Positions 1 through 7,774 of a DNA stretch of 64,000 nucleotides are shown here, piece after piece. How positions within the stretch are numbered: the stretch's first letter is position 1; each line of letters opens with the position of its first letter. Location: positions 62,001 through 126,000 of the forward strand of contig MNVE01000002.1 of NCBI GenBank assembly GCA_001871475.1, in the 5' to 3' direction. Under the pieces are notes generated by a model. The model did no database searches. It was given only the letters and a program-made list of their open reading frames with translations, and was not told where the DNA came from. The position numbers and the translations under genes are program-made. The stretch comes from Candidatus Micrarchaeota archaeon CG1_02_47_40. GTDB lineage: Archaea > Micrarchaeota > Micrarchaeia > Anstonellales > CG1-02-47-40.

Positions 1-502
1 TTGCCCCATCTAATTTCAATTTCCCGAACTTCACCTCAAAACCCATTTCATTTGCAGTGCCATTCACGCTTTCCATCCACTGCCTCAAAGTAAACTGCGG
101 CTGGCTTATGATTGTAATGCCTTCACCCTCAAGTGCTACAAGCTCCTCATCAGCACCAACAGACGCGCAGTTTATGTTCGTTCCCCCAATCTGCACACTT
201 CCATTTTCAGCCAAAGCGATTATTGTGTTCTTAACTCCTCCCAATTCACCCAGCCCACCATAGTTTTGTTCAAGCTCATACTGCGCCAAGCATCCCATTG
301 CCCTGTAAGTTGATAAATTCGCCGCCTCGCTTAATTTCCCGTCCGTAATCTGCGAAAGCAAGAAAGCAAAAGAATCCGTCTTTATTTTCTCTGGCAATCT
401 TTTCTCCTTTATCTTATTCTCTTCAGCCCAAATGCTCAAGCTGATTAAAAGTATTGAGAGAAGCACTACAAACATTGCAGTGAAGAATATTCCCTTTTTC
501 AT
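1..502 (-). CDS. Signal-anchored secreted protein, C-terminus off window
   Basis: The reading frame is open from an ATG at 502 down to the window edge (167 codons), so the C-terminus is missing. Residues 1-28 are a short Lys pair followed by a hydrophobic stretch ending near a Trp-Ala-Glu, which fits a signal peptide or N-terminal membrane anchor. The rest is polar with a few Cys and Gly-rich turns, so it is probably extracytoplasmic. The start codon overlaps the stop of the upstream gene by 4 bases (ATGA), which implies coupled translation of two envelope proteins. No family is recognised. A pseudopilin-like or surface protein is possible but is inference. Confidence 0.6.
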   Translation of the reverse strand, partial: MKKGIFFTAMFVVLLSILLISLSIWAEENKIKEKRLPEKIKTDSFAFLLSQITDGKLSEAANLSTYRAMGCLAQYELEQNYGGLGELGGVKNTIIALAENGSVQIGGTNINCASVGADEELVALEGEGITIISQPQFTLRQWMESVNGTANEMGFEVKFGKLKLDGA

Positions 503-1059
503 ATATACACCGAAACCCTTACCAGTCCTACGTAAATTTCACCGGGATTATATGTGCTTGCAGGCATGGCGCACACTTCCCCCTCTCCGCAATTAACCCC
601 CCCCATCCCGCTTGGCATTACTGAATACCCGCTTACAGGGCTTTTCGCATTCGCCTCAAATTTCTTCATCCCTTTCGCGTGATTTGAAGTCGGGTCAGTC
701 GCAGTATCGTATGCACTAATCCAGCTGCCGCTTTGTGCATCATAAACATCAAACCTAAAGCCGTATTGTTCAGGGATGATTGCTTTCGCCACATCCAAGG
801 GCGTACCTCCCACGCTTCCCCCGCTTGCGCCAAGCCCTGCCTCCCCAATCTGCTCAAGGCAGGTTTTCCCGCTGCAATCCGCCTCATCAAGTGCAGACAG
901 CGTATCCTTTGCAAGGTAATACGCCTGCATATATGCTCCGCCTGATGACTCGGGAACGGAGTAAATAAGAAAGAGGGAATAAACAGTAACCACTGCAAGC
1001 ATCAGCGCAACAAACGCGTCAATCGTGAAAACCAATCCCTTTTTCTTCAAGAAATCCAT
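499..1059 (-). CDS. Pilin-like membrane-anchored hypothetical protein
   Basis: 186 residues. The N-terminus is MDFLKKKG followed by a hydrophobic segment (about residues 9-32), so a short basic head and Gly precede one membrane helix, as in archaeal class III signal peptide proteins and type IV pilin-like proteins. The mature part contains Cys residues at about 63 and 68 and several more towards the C-terminus, compatible with disulfides outside the cell. An AGAGGGG ribosome-binding sequence precedes the ATG. It overlaps the following gene by ATGA, so the two are co-transcribed and probably work together at the cell surface. Family assignment is inference; the true function is unknown. Confidence 0.6.
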   Translation of the reverse strand: MDFLKKKGLVFTIDAFVALMLAVVTVYSLFLIYSVPESSGGAYMQAYYLAKDTLSALDEADCSGKTCLEQIGEAGLGASGGSVGGTPLDVAKAIIPEQYGFRFDVYDAQSGSWISAYDTATDPTSNHAKGMKKFEANAKSPVSGYSVMPSGMGGVNCGEGEVCAMPASTYNPGEIYVGLVRVSVYI

Positions 1060-1133
1060 CCCCTCTTATTTTTTTTATTTTCGCTGTCTTTTACAATTAC
1101 CCGAACCCATCTCCCCCTTTTCTTGTTGCTTCC

Positions 1134-2060
1134 TCATACATTTACCTTAAACCCTTCCCCTCTTATCTTTGCCATTACCCCTTCCGAAACCGCCTCAACA
1201 AAACCTCCAAAAAGCGCACTTTCGCTTAAAATTCCCCCAAGCCACCCCTTCTCCTTTTTCTCAATCTTGCATACTCTCGGCTTTCCCTTTAAGCCTGCAA
1301 GCCTTCCCGCCTCTTCTACTGCCGTCTCTTTTCCCCCCAGTTTATCCACAAGCCCTAAAGAGTAAGCCTGCCTTCCAGTCAATATCCTGCTGTCAAATAT
1401 CCTCTCCTCATTCTCATTTATCTTTCCCTTCCTTCCATCAATCACCGCTTTCTTGAACTCCGCATACTCCTCTTCTACAATTCCCTGCAATATACCTATC
1501 TCCTCCTCGCTTGCCTTTCTTGCAGGGTTTCCAATATCCTTAAACTTCCCTTCCGCTATGCTTGTTTCATTCAGCCCGATTTTTTCAAAAAGCCCGCTCA
1601 TTTCCAGGTAAGTTATCCTCGCGCCGATATTTCCCGTAAGCGCGCTTGGTTCGGAAACTATGTAATCCGTTCCCGCGCCTATGTAATACCCTCCAGATGC
1701 TGCCATCTCCCTAAAATACGCAACAGTCGGCTTTTTTGCATTCACCACCGCTTCATGCACTTCATGCGTCGCAACCACGGAGCCGCCTGGCGTGTTTATC
1801 ACGAGCATTATCGCGCCCACTCCCTCTTCCTCATCCGCTTCTTCAATCAATTTTGCAATATCCTCCGAACCCATTATCCCGCCAAAGAAAAGAGTCGGCT
1901 CAATCCCCTGCGCCACAATCTCCCCGTTTATTTCCACTACCCCTATGCACTTCTCCCCAAGCCCTCCGGCATTCAGAAACGGCATGATAATTAATACAGC
2001 AATCACAATAAGCACAACCAAAAGCCCTGCAGAGCCTGCAAAAAGCATTTTATTATCCAT
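1134..2060 (-). CDS. sppA: Signal peptide peptidase SppA (S49 family)
   Basis: Membrane-bound serine protease of the ClpP/crotonase fold that degrades cleaved signal peptides. The N-terminus carries one strong membrane helix (about residues 5-28). The protease core shows the NTPGGS motif, then AASGGYY with the nucleophile Ser at about 122, and GKFKDIGNP about 50 residues later, which supplies the general-base Lys of the Ser/Lys dyad. Length (308 aa from the ATG at 2060) fits the short archaeal SppA form. A TTG 5 codons upstream would also be in frame. It lies upstream of, and is transcribed towards, the two envelope genes. The catalytic dyad is established for the family; exact Lys assignment is inferred. 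Confidence 0.88.
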   Translation of the reverse strand: MDNKMLFAGSAGLLVVLIVIAVLIIMPFLNAGGLGEKCIGVVEINGEIVAQGIEPTLFFGGIMGSEDIAKLIEEADEEEGVGAIMLVINTPGGSVVATHEVHEAVVNAKKPTVAYFREMAASGGYYIGAGTDYIVSEPSALTGNIGARITYLEMSGLFEKIGLNETSIAEGKFKDIGNPARKASEEEIGILQGIVEEEYAEFKKAVIDGRKGKINENEERIFDSRILTGRQAYSLGLVDKLGGKETAVEEAGRLAGLKGKPRVCKIEKKEKGWLGGILSESALFGGFVEAVSEGVMAKIRGEGFKVNV

Positions 2061-2164
2061 CCCTTTAATTTTCAATCAATCCCCCCTTTTCCTTCCAACT
2101 CCCCCCGAAAACACACTAAGATAAGCACCATTGCAATAAAAACCTTTTTGAATGTAAAATTAGC

Positions 2165-2701
2165 ATGGATTTTTCTATAGACGTTGCCATAACGCTCATT
2201 CTTTTCATACTTCCCGCCTATTTTGCCAATTCTACCCCGGTAATTTTCGGAGGAGGGGAGCCGCTTGATTTCGGAAAGAAATTTTTGGATGGAAGAAGGC
2301 TGCTTGGAAAGGGAAAAACGATAAGGGGCTTTCTTTCAGGCGTTTTTGCAGGAATGCTGATAGGAGTTCTTGAGGCACTCATCCTTCCTTACACTCCCTT
2401 CAATTTCTTCTGCAATCCCTCAAATTACGTCGTGCTTGCCTTCTTCCTCTCAACCGGCACAATGGCAGGCGATTCTTTGGGCAGTTTCATAAAAAGAAGG
2501 CTTGCAATCCCATCCGGCTCCCCTTCCCTTCTCCTTGACCAGCTTGCCTTCCTTGCTATCGCTCTTTTCTTTGCCTATCCGCGCGCCTCTTTTCTCTACG
2601 CATTGGAAAGCCTTCTCTTTCTCTTCGTGCTGACATACTTCCTGCACGTGGCTTTCAACGTGCTTGCGAATAAATTAGGGTTGAAGAGGGTGCCGTGGTA
2701 G
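2165..2701 (+). CDS. carS: CDP-archaeol synthase (CarS)
   Basis: Integral membrane enzyme that transfers CMP from CTP to unsaturated archaetidic acid, giving CDP-archaeol for polar lipid synthesis. Several membrane helices span 178 residues. The family signature is visible near residues 20-60: YFANSTPVIFGGG, then PLDFGKKFLDGRRLLGKGKTIRG, followed by a GDSLGSFIKRR segment near residue 107. Length matches the family (about 170-180 aa). It is divergent from sppA with about 100 bp between them. An AT-rich stretch (ataaaaacc) about 25 bp before the ATG can serve as TATA box for a leaderless message. Two geranylgeranyl-reductase-family genes further along belong to the same lipid pathway. Confidence 0.93.
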   Translation: MDFSIDVAITLILFILPAYFANSTPVIFGGGEPLDFGKKFLDGRRLLGKGKTIRGFLSGVFAGMLIGVLEALILPYTPFNFFCNPSNYVVLAFFLSTGTMAGDSLGSFIKRRLAIPSGSPSLLLDQLAFLAIALFFAYPRASFLYALESLLFLFVLTYFLHVAFNVLANKLGLKRVPW

Positions 2702-2708
2702 TGGCGGT

Positions 2709-2924
2709 CTAAATTTCAGAATAAGCCCTCTGCAACTGCGCTTTATCGTCTACCAAGTTCTCAATCTTACAACGCAAGTCGGCTTTTCTGTTTAGTACAT
2801 ATCCGACCAGCAAGGACATGTCAGAAATTGCCTTATTAAGAATCAGTTTTGCATACTCTTTATTGTTTTGTACGATGCTTGCAAGAAAATCTACGCTTTC
2901 TCTGCCTCTTGTGTACCTTATCAA
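2709..2924 (-). CDS. Small helical hypothetical protein, non-ATG start
   Basis: An open frame continues from inside the upstream acidic-tail gene to 2709. The coding part after that gene's stop gives about 70-80 residues, Lys/Asn/Leu-rich, probably alpha-helical, ending with AYSEI. A strong Shine-Dalgarno-like sequence (GAGGAGGGAG on the minus strand, 2946-2955) lies right after the upstream stop codon, but no ATG follows at the right distance. The nearest in-frame candidates are ATT at 2945 and TTG at 2924; the TTG is used here. The frame could also be extended upstream to an ATG at 2990 overlapping the other gene. No family is recognised, and it may be a decayed gene. Confidence 0.35.
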   Translation of the reverse strand: MIRYTRGRESVDFLASIVQNNKEYAKLILNKAISDMSLLVGYVLNRKADLRCKIENLVDDKAQLQRAYSEI

Positions 2925-2955
2925 TTCACAAAACGCAGTATAAATCTCCCTCCTC

Positions 2956-4902
2956 TTACTTTTTCTTCGCCAATTTCTCCAATTTCTCAATCGCCTTCTT
3001 CACAGCTTCCTTTCTCTTTTTAGTATCAGGTGCGCTTTCCTTTCTTTCGGGTTCTTCTCTTTTCAGGGCTTTCTTTCCTTTCACAGATTTCATCTGCCCG
3101 CCTGCGCGCGCCTTTGAAATTCCCCCACTCTCGACTTTTCTTCCCAATATCCGTTCAATCTCCCTTTTCCTCTCCTCAAACTCCCCATCTTCTTTCTCTT
3201 CCGTTTCCCCTTCTTCGTAAGCTTTCCCTTTCCCCTCTTCATCCTCTTCATAAGCTTTCTCCCCTTCTTCCCTTCCCCCTTCATACACCTCTGTCTCTTC
3301 AGCTTCTTCCTTTCCGTAAACCGGCATTATCCTTCCGCTCTCCTCCCCTTTCTTGTAAAGCTCATCATAAATCTTCTTCAAATCATCTTCCGTTAATCCT
3401 CCTTCCTCTTCTTTTTCAGAAGGCTCTTCTTCCTCTTCGCCCTCTCCTGCAATCTTTTCTCCAATTTCCCTCTCATCCGTTTCTTTCCTGCTTTCCTCCT
3501 CTTCCCCCGCCATGCGTTCATATTCCTCTTTTTCCCCGCCTTCATGCTCTTCCTTCCCCTCCATTTCCTTTTCAAACACTTCCTCTTCACCATATTCTTC
3601 TTCCCTGCTGTTTTGGAGTTTTCTTTTTATACTTTCCTCTTCATCCATCTCATCCTTCTCTTCCTTTTCATCTTCTTCAAGCATTCCAGCATCCTTCTCT
3701 TCCATCTCCTCTTCAGATGCATCCTTTTCATCATCTTCCTCTTCAAGCATTCCCACTTCTTCTTTGTCCTCTCCCTTCTCTTCATAATCAGAAGTCTCAC
3801 TTTCCCCTTCGCTCATTTTCCTTCTCCTCTCCTCCAGTATGCTTCGCGTTCCTTCCATCTCCTTTTCTCCCTCTTCATAAGATTTGTAAAGCTCATCCAT
3901 TTTCGCTTCTCCATCAGCCCCTTTCGTTCCAATAACCGTCTCCCCAAGGCGGGTATTCCATACTGCTTGCGCACTCCCCGCGCTTCCGGCACGGCTCTCC
4001 CCATCCTCTTCCTTCTCCCTAACCGACATTATCACTGCAACTGCAAGAAGCACGAATGAAATGAGCAGAAGCCCGCCTATTATACCTGCAAAATCCCCAA
4101 GGTTAATCTGTGGAAGCCACCCCTCCTTCTTCTCATCGGAAATTTCCGCCGCAACAACGCTGACAACAATCGGAGCCACCTTCGTGCCCGCATCCTGCAA
4201 AAGCTTCAATCCCGCCGCGCGGTATATATAACTGCCATCAGTTTTCGCGACAAAATCAACAGCCCCCTTCGCATCCGTAACCATTCTTGTTATCTCCCCG
4301 CCAGGGCTTATTACTGAAATTTCCCCTTTTACAATCGGCATTCCAGCTGAATTTTTCAGAAAAACGGTTATTTTCTGCCCCACTTGCGCTTCTTTCGGGG
4401 CGGTTATAACTGCCTCAAGCAAATCCGCATTTATTCTCGGTTTTTCAAGGCCCAAAAATTCGCTCTCACTAACCCTTCTCGTTATTGCAAAAGAAATTTC
4501 AATCTCCCCGCCAGTTTCCATTCTTGAATAAGAATGGCTTGCAACCCCCCACTTCACAGATGAAGGAACAGGGTTCCATTCCCAGTCAACGTGTCTTCCA
4601 GTCTCATCCTTTCCTTCCCCTATAAGCTCCCCGAAATCCTGCTCTATGTAAATATTTGCCCTTTCAAATTCTCCAATATTCTTTATTTTCAAGACTATTT
4701 TTGAGCCGTATTCATGCACTGCCACGTCCCTTGCGATGCTTATCTTGGGGTTGTCGGTTACAACAAGCTCCCGCGTCACTTCAAAGCCCGCATACCCAGG
4801 CATATCAGCTTTCTTTGAAAGAACCACCTGCTCATTATTCAGCGCACACAGCATCCCTGCAAGCGCAAGAATGAACACGGCCAGAAAAACAGTTTTTTTC
4901 AT
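2956..4902 (-). CDS. Membrane protein with Ig-like ectodomain and long acidic tail
   Basis: 648 residues from the ATG at 4902. Upstream in-frame codons are rejected because a GGTG ribosome site and a clear signal peptide (MKKTVFLAVF..., residues 1-20) start here. Residues 21-265 are a beta-rich extracytoplasmic part; about 165-235 looks like an Ig-like or carboxypeptidase-regulatory-like domain (AGMPIVKGEISVISPGG). One membrane helix follows at about 272-293. Residues 295-648 are an extremely Glu/Lys-rich, low-complexity, probably disordered or coiled cytoplasmic tail in which Glu dominates, turning Lys-rich and basic at the very end. The function is unknown. The 5' leader contains a large structured inverted repeat (4963-5042). 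Confidence 0.7.
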   Translation of the reverse strand: MKKTVFLAVFILALAGMLCALNNEQVVLSKKADMPGYAGFEVTRELVVTDNPKISIARDVAVHEYGSKIVLKIKNIGEFERANIYIEQDFGELIGEGKDETGRHVDWEWNPVPSSVKWGVASHSYSRMETGGEIEISFAITRRVSESEFLGLEKPRINADLLEAVITAPKEAQVGQKITVFLKNSAGMPIVKGEISVISPGGEITRMVTDAKGAVDFVAKTDGSYIYRAAGLKLLQDAGTKVAPIVVSVVAAEISDEKKEGWLPQINLGDFAGIIGGLLLISFVLLAVAVIMSVREKEEDGESRAGSAGSAQAVWNTRLGETVIGTKGADGEAKMDELYKSYEEGEKEMEGTRSILEERRRKMSEGESETSDYEEKGEDKEEVGMLEEEDDEKDASEEEMEEKDAGMLEEDEKEEKDEMDEEESIKRKLQNSREEEYGEEEVFEKEMEGKEEHEGGEKEEYERMAGEEEESRKETDEREIGEKIAGEGEEEEEPSEKEEEGGLTEDDLKKIYDELYKKGEESGRIMPVYGKEEAEETEVYEGGREEGEKAYEEDEEGKGKAYEEGETEEKEDGEFEERKREIERILGRKVESGGISKARAGGQMKSVKGKKALKREEPERKESAPDTKKRKEAVKKAIEKLEKLAKKK

Positions 4903-4928
4903 AGTAATAACACCTTCGTTTAAATTGA

Positions 4929-4959
4929 GTGTTCCACCGGTTTGTGACCAATGGAACAC
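4929..4959 (-). promoter_or_regulatory. Perfect 8-bp hairpin in 5' leader
   Basis: GTGTTCCA at 4929-4936 pairs with TGGAACAC at 4952-4959 around a 15-nt loop, which itself contains GGT/ACC. It lies between the start of the acidic-tail membrane protein (4902) and the larger 15-bp inverted repeat, within the presumed 5' leader of that gene. Confidence 0.5.
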
Positions 4960-4962
4960 AAC

Positions 4963-5042
4963 TATCAAAATGCTCGCAAATATGGGCGAGTGCCCCTTGC
5001 TCAACCGCCGCCTTGCGGGCGGTGAGCGCGAGCATTTTGATA
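4963..5042 (-). promoter_or_regulatory. 15-bp inverted repeat enclosing two hairpins (leader element)
   Basis: TATCAAAATGCTCGC (4963-4977) and its exact complement (5028-5042) form a 15-bp stem. Inside are a GGGC/GCCC mini-hairpin (about 4984-4995) and a longer hairpin whose core is CCGCCGC-CTT-GCGG(G)CGG (about 4998-5027, with flanking GCTC/GAGC). This is a three-way junction. A TATA-like stretch (minus strand TTTAAATATTATAT, about 5075-5090) would start transcription near 5060, so the element would be in the roughly 150-nt 5' leader of the membrane-protein gene. Leader placement is inference. Confidence 0.5.
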
Positions 5043-5141
5043 CCTCTCTTACTCCCACTTAATTTAACCCGATATAATATTTAAACCTATCGTATTTAAT
5101 GGGGCTTTATGAATTCTAACCCCTTTTTGCGCCTTATCAAC

Positions 5142-5261
5142 TTTCACTAACAAGATTCACTTATTTAAGGCGATAGTTTTCCTTTACCTTGCCAATTTTC
5201 ACTAACAAGATTCACTTATTTAAGGCGAATTTCTCCCTTTAATCTCACTTATTCAAGGTGA
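5142..5261. repeat. Tandem repeats copied from 3' end of the HEAT/OB gene
   Basis: Two identical 32-bp units lie at 5142-5173 and 5197-5228 (period 55 bp). A third, diverged, partial unit at about 5246-5268 is the last codons and stop of the gene ending at 5245. Read on the minus strand, each unit resembles GGGAnAAATnnnCCTTnAATAAGTGA, where TGA is the stop codon in the genic copy. Confidence 0.75.
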
Positions 5262-6426
5262 TTTTTCCCTTGGGGGCAACAAAAAGAGCCGCTTCCCCCG
5301 TATCTCCAATTCCATCAACGTAAGCCCCCTGCACCGCCACCCTGTCCCCAACTGCAATGCCCCTTCCCCTGCCCTGGGGCAAACACAGGGGGAATTTTCC
5401 GGTCTGGTCAAGAAGCGTTATTTTGAGCGCATCAGTGCTTTTCTTTCCCTTTCTTATCTCAATCTTTTCCACTTCGCCAACGGTGACTTCTGGGAGCCTT
5501 ATCTTTTTCATCCCGATTTTCAGCGAGGCAAGCCTCTGCACTCCCATCCCCCTGCACTGCAGTTTTGCAAGCCTAAAAGCCATCTCCACCTTGTGCGACA
5601 GTTCCTTTGCAACATTCTTCTCCTCATCAGACAGCATTTTGTCGGTTGCGCCTTCCCTTGAGGCAAGCGAATACGCCCTCCCGTAAATCTCCTCAAAAAA
5701 AGGGTCGCCGGAAACAACGCTTTTTTCCTCCTCTTCCCCAGACACAAGCGAAGCATCTTCTTCAGCAGTTTCTGCAATTTCTCTTCTTTCTTTCGTGCAT
5801 ACTGAAGGCGCCGACTCTCCTTCCTTACTATCTGCCTCGCGTTTTGCCTCTTCCTTGCCCTCCTCATAACTTCCAATGCTCTCAATCTCGCCTTCCTCTT
5901 TGGCAGGCTCTGCCAGCCCCTCCTTGTCTTTTGCAGAAATATACTCCCCTATCTTCTCAACGCGGCGCATCACTTCAAAGTGCTCGCCTATTCTCGTCTG
6001 CCCCTCCTCCCTGCTTACCGCCACAAGCTCCTCATTATGCTTCTTTCTCTTTGAGAAGTACTTTTCAAGCGTGCTCATCATTCTCTGCTTTGTCTTCTTT
6101 GCGGTAAACATCTTTTCAATGGAAGGGAAAAGCTTCACCTTCACGTCATTCTCCGTTTCAACGTGTTCGCTCTCGCTTTGCAGGAACAGCTTTTCAATTG
6201 AGAGCATATCTGTCTTTTCCGTGCTTCTGAGCCTTTCAAGCGCCTCCTGCGCCTTTCCCTTTACATCCACATCCTTGTCGCCCGATAGCTCAAGGAGCGC
6301 AAAAATCGCGCCGGGGTCGTTCCCAAGTGCGGAAATTTCAGCAACCACTCTCATTCTTACCTTGGAGTCGGCGCTGTAGGACTCGGCTATTAAGGCATCA
6401 ACCCGCTTTTGCTTTTCAGAAGTCAT
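5245..6426 (-). CDS. HEAT-like / OB-fold hypothetical protein
   Basis: 393 residues from the ATG at 6426. The frame is open further upstream, but that extension would run through the divergent pantoate kinase promoter and coding region, so this start is preferred. Residues 1-70 are short helical repeats of HEAT type (ADSKVRMRVVAEISALGN). The middle is Glu/Lys-rich and probably flexible. About 310-385 looks like an OB-fold nucleic-acid-binding domain (PEVTVGEVEKIEIRKGKK, then GIAVGDRVAVQGAYVDG). This suggests a single-stranded nucleic-acid-binding or complex-scaffold role, by inference. Its 3' end is duplicated twice downstream. Function unknown. Confidence 0.65.
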   Translation of the reverse strand: MTSEKQKRVDALIAESYSADSKVRMRVVAEISALGNDPGAIFALLELSGDKDVDVKGKAQEALERLRSTEKTDMLSIEKLFLQSESEHVETENDVKVKLFPSIEKMFTAKKTKQRMMSTLEKYFSKRKKHNEELVAVSREEGQTRIGEHFEVMRRVEKIGEYISAKDKEGLAEPAKEEGEIESIGSYEEGKEEAKREADSKEGESAPSVCTKERREIAETAEEDASLVSGEEEEKSVVSGDPFFEEIYGRAYSLASREGATDKMLSDEEKNVAKELSHKVEMAFRLAKLQCRGMGVQRLASLKIGMKKIRLPEVTVGEVEKIEIRKGKKSTDALKITLLDQTGKFPLCLPQGRGRGIAVGDRVAVQGAYVDGIGDTGEAALFVAPKGKITLNK

Positions 6427-6460
6427 TTTTCCTCTCTCCCGTTCCTTCCTGCTCCGATTA

Positions 6461-6469
6461 AATATATAA
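6461..6469 (+). promoter_or_regulatory. TATA box for pantoate kinase
   Basis: The sequence aatatataa is centred about 29 bp upstream of the ATG at 6494, the spacing expected for a leaderless archaeal transcript. It argues against the in-frame ATG at 6470, which lies inside or at the edge of the box. Confidence 0.65.
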
Positions 6470-6493
6470 ATGGTGCGGGGGCAGATTCCCCTT

Positions 6494-7333
6494 ATGGCCG
6501 CTTCTGCATTCTCCCCCTCGCACTTAACCGGCTTCTTCTCCCTTTCAGCCAAAGGCTCATCAGGCGCGGGCATAACGCTGGATAAGGGAGTAAAGACAAC
6601 TGCAGAGTTTGCCGCAAAAGGCGCAAAGAAGGACCGCATTGCCATAAACGGAAACATTTCATCCGCGCCAGTTTCAACATACATTGCAGGCGAATACCGC
6701 AGACTGACGGGCACAAACCGCTTTTTTCGCATATCGCACTCCTCTTTTTTCCCGGTAGGGTATGGCTTTGGCACAAGCGCAAGCGGTGCACTTTCCCTTT
6801 CTTTATCTCTCAATAAATTGCTGGGAACAAAATTTCCCTACAAAAAATGCGTCAAAATTGCCGCCAAAGCCGACTTGGAATGCGGCTGCGGCGTAAGCGG
6901 AGTTCTTGCCTCCAGCATTGGCGGCTTTCTTTTTAGGAAAACGCCAACTTCAAAAGTGATTAAGCTTCCCTTGCCTAATAGTGCTTTTTTTCTATGCGTT
7001 CCCCTCTCTCCCATCCCAACAAAAAACATCATAACCAGCAAAGGGCAGGTGCGCAGAATAACAAAAGCGGGGAGTGAATGCAATGCTTCGTTTGCTTCCA
7101 GCCCTTCCCTCTCCAACTTCTGCCTGCTTTCAAACGAGTTTGCCATAAAAACAAAAATCGCCCCGCCTTCCACTCTTTCCATCCTCAAAAACAATCCCGA
7201 TTTCGGGATGGCGCAGCTTGGCAATACTCTCTTTGCAATAGCGGAAAGCAGGAAAGAATTTGAAGGGAAAAAGAAAAGGATGAGCGAATATGGGGGAGTG
7301 CTTACAGCTGGCTTGAGCGGAAAAGGTGCTTAA
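6494..7333 (+). CDS. Pantoate kinase (GHMP family)
   Basis: Phosphorylates pantoate to 4-phosphopantoate in the archaeal coenzyme A route, used with phosphopantothenate synthetase instead of bacterial PanC/PanK. The N-terminus AFSPSHLTGFF matches the archaeal pantoate kinase signature (FSPxHITGFF). The GHMP ATP-binding motif PVGYGFGTSASGALS is at about residue 87-101. Length (279 aa) fits the family. The start was chosen from the TATA spacing. The gene is divergent from the HEAT/OB protein with only about 67 bp between start codons. Identification rests on the N-terminal and GHMP motifs; other GHMP kinases lack the SPxHxTGFF signature. Confidence 0.85.
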   Translation: MAASAFSPSHLTGFFSLSAKGSSGAGITLDKGVKTTAEFAAKGAKKDRIAINGNISSAPVSTYIAGEYRRLTGTNRFFRISHSSFFPVGYGFGTSASGALSLSLSLNKLLGTKFPYKKCVKIAAKADLECGCGVSGVLASSIGGFLFRKTPTSKVIKLPLPNSAFFLCVPLSPIPTKNIITSKGQVRRITKAGSECNASFASSPSLSNFCLLSNEFAIKTKIAPPSTLSILKNNPDFGMAQLGNTLFAIAESRKEFEGKKKRMSEYGGVLTAGLSGKGA

Positions 7334-7711
7334 CTATTCCACCCTAATCGGATAGCTGCTTTTCCACAATCCGTGCAGGTTGCACCTTATAACCGCGCTT
7401 ATCTCCTTTCCGGCAGAGAGTATCACGCTTATTTTTGCCTTCGGCTCCGTCACCACGGGAGTAAAATTCACCCTCGTAAAATAAAGCCCATCCACAAACA
7501 AATCAACAAACTGTATGAAGTGTGCATTCTGCATGGGGTGAGGCATGCTTCCCACTTTCACTCCCAATTCAAATGCCTCTCCTTTTTTCACTTTTGCGGG
7601 AAATTCCAGCACAGGAGTGTGCTTCTTCTCCAAATCATCCATATTATTCTTGTCTTTAGGCTCATTTATCTTCCAGAAAAGCTCCGCAATTATTCCCTTG
7701 TCTTCTGCCAT
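7334..7711 (-). CDS. Superoxide reductase (neelaredoxin type)
   Basis: Reduces superoxide to hydrogen peroxide at a mononuclear Fe(His)4Cys centre in the cytoplasm. All five ligands are visible (numbering from the ATG at 7711): His31 in KKHTPVLE, His58 and His64 in MPHPMQNAHF, and Cys110 and His113 in the signature RCNLHGLW. No desulforedoxin domain is present, so it is the one-iron class. The position usually held by the sixth-ligand Glu (EKH in Pyrococcus) is Lys here (KKH). An alternative start lies 3 codons upstream. Convergent with pantoate kinase with no gap. Ferredoxin and a flavin reductase elsewhere in the window could supply electrons. Confidence 0.93.
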   Translation of the reverse strand: MAEDKGIIAELFWKINEPKDKNNMDDLEKKHTPVLEFPAKVKKGEAFELGVKVGSMPHPMQNAHFIQFVDLFVDGLYFTRVNFTPVVTEPKAKISVILSAGKEISAVIRCNLHGLWKSSYPIRVE

Positions 7712-7774
7712 TCTCACCACCTCAATAAAACACTCACGGGATATTTATAATTCTTCTTTGGGGAAATCAACACC

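Larger units (their letters stand above)
4903..5244. other. 342-bp intergenic region: structured leader plus tandem repeats
   Basis: No plausible gene is seen here. From left to right it holds an 8-bp hairpin, the 15-bp inverted repeat, a probable minus-strand TATA region at about 5075-5090, and two copies of a 32-bp direct repeat derived from the 3' end of the neighbouring gene (5142-5228). Confidence 0.7.

Noticed and set aside
3030-3935. Long open frames on the + strand opposite the Glu-rich tail gene
   Set aside because: They are Phe/Ser/Leu/Pro shadow translations of GAA/GAG codons, have no promoter or ribosome site, and the minus strand has a signal peptide, domain structure and a start site.
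4903-5058. 52-residue N-terminal extension of the acidic-tail protein
   Set aside because: It would translate the inverted-repeat region, while a ribosome site and clear signal peptide mark the ATG at 4902.
5142-5228. Short CRISPR-like pair of 32-bp direct repeats
   Set aside because: Only two copies with a 23-bp spacer, both derived from the adjacent gene's 3' end.
6427-6813. N-terminal extension of the HEAT/OB protein
   Set aside because: It runs antisense through the pantoate kinase promoter and coding start, and its composition is unlike a protein domain.
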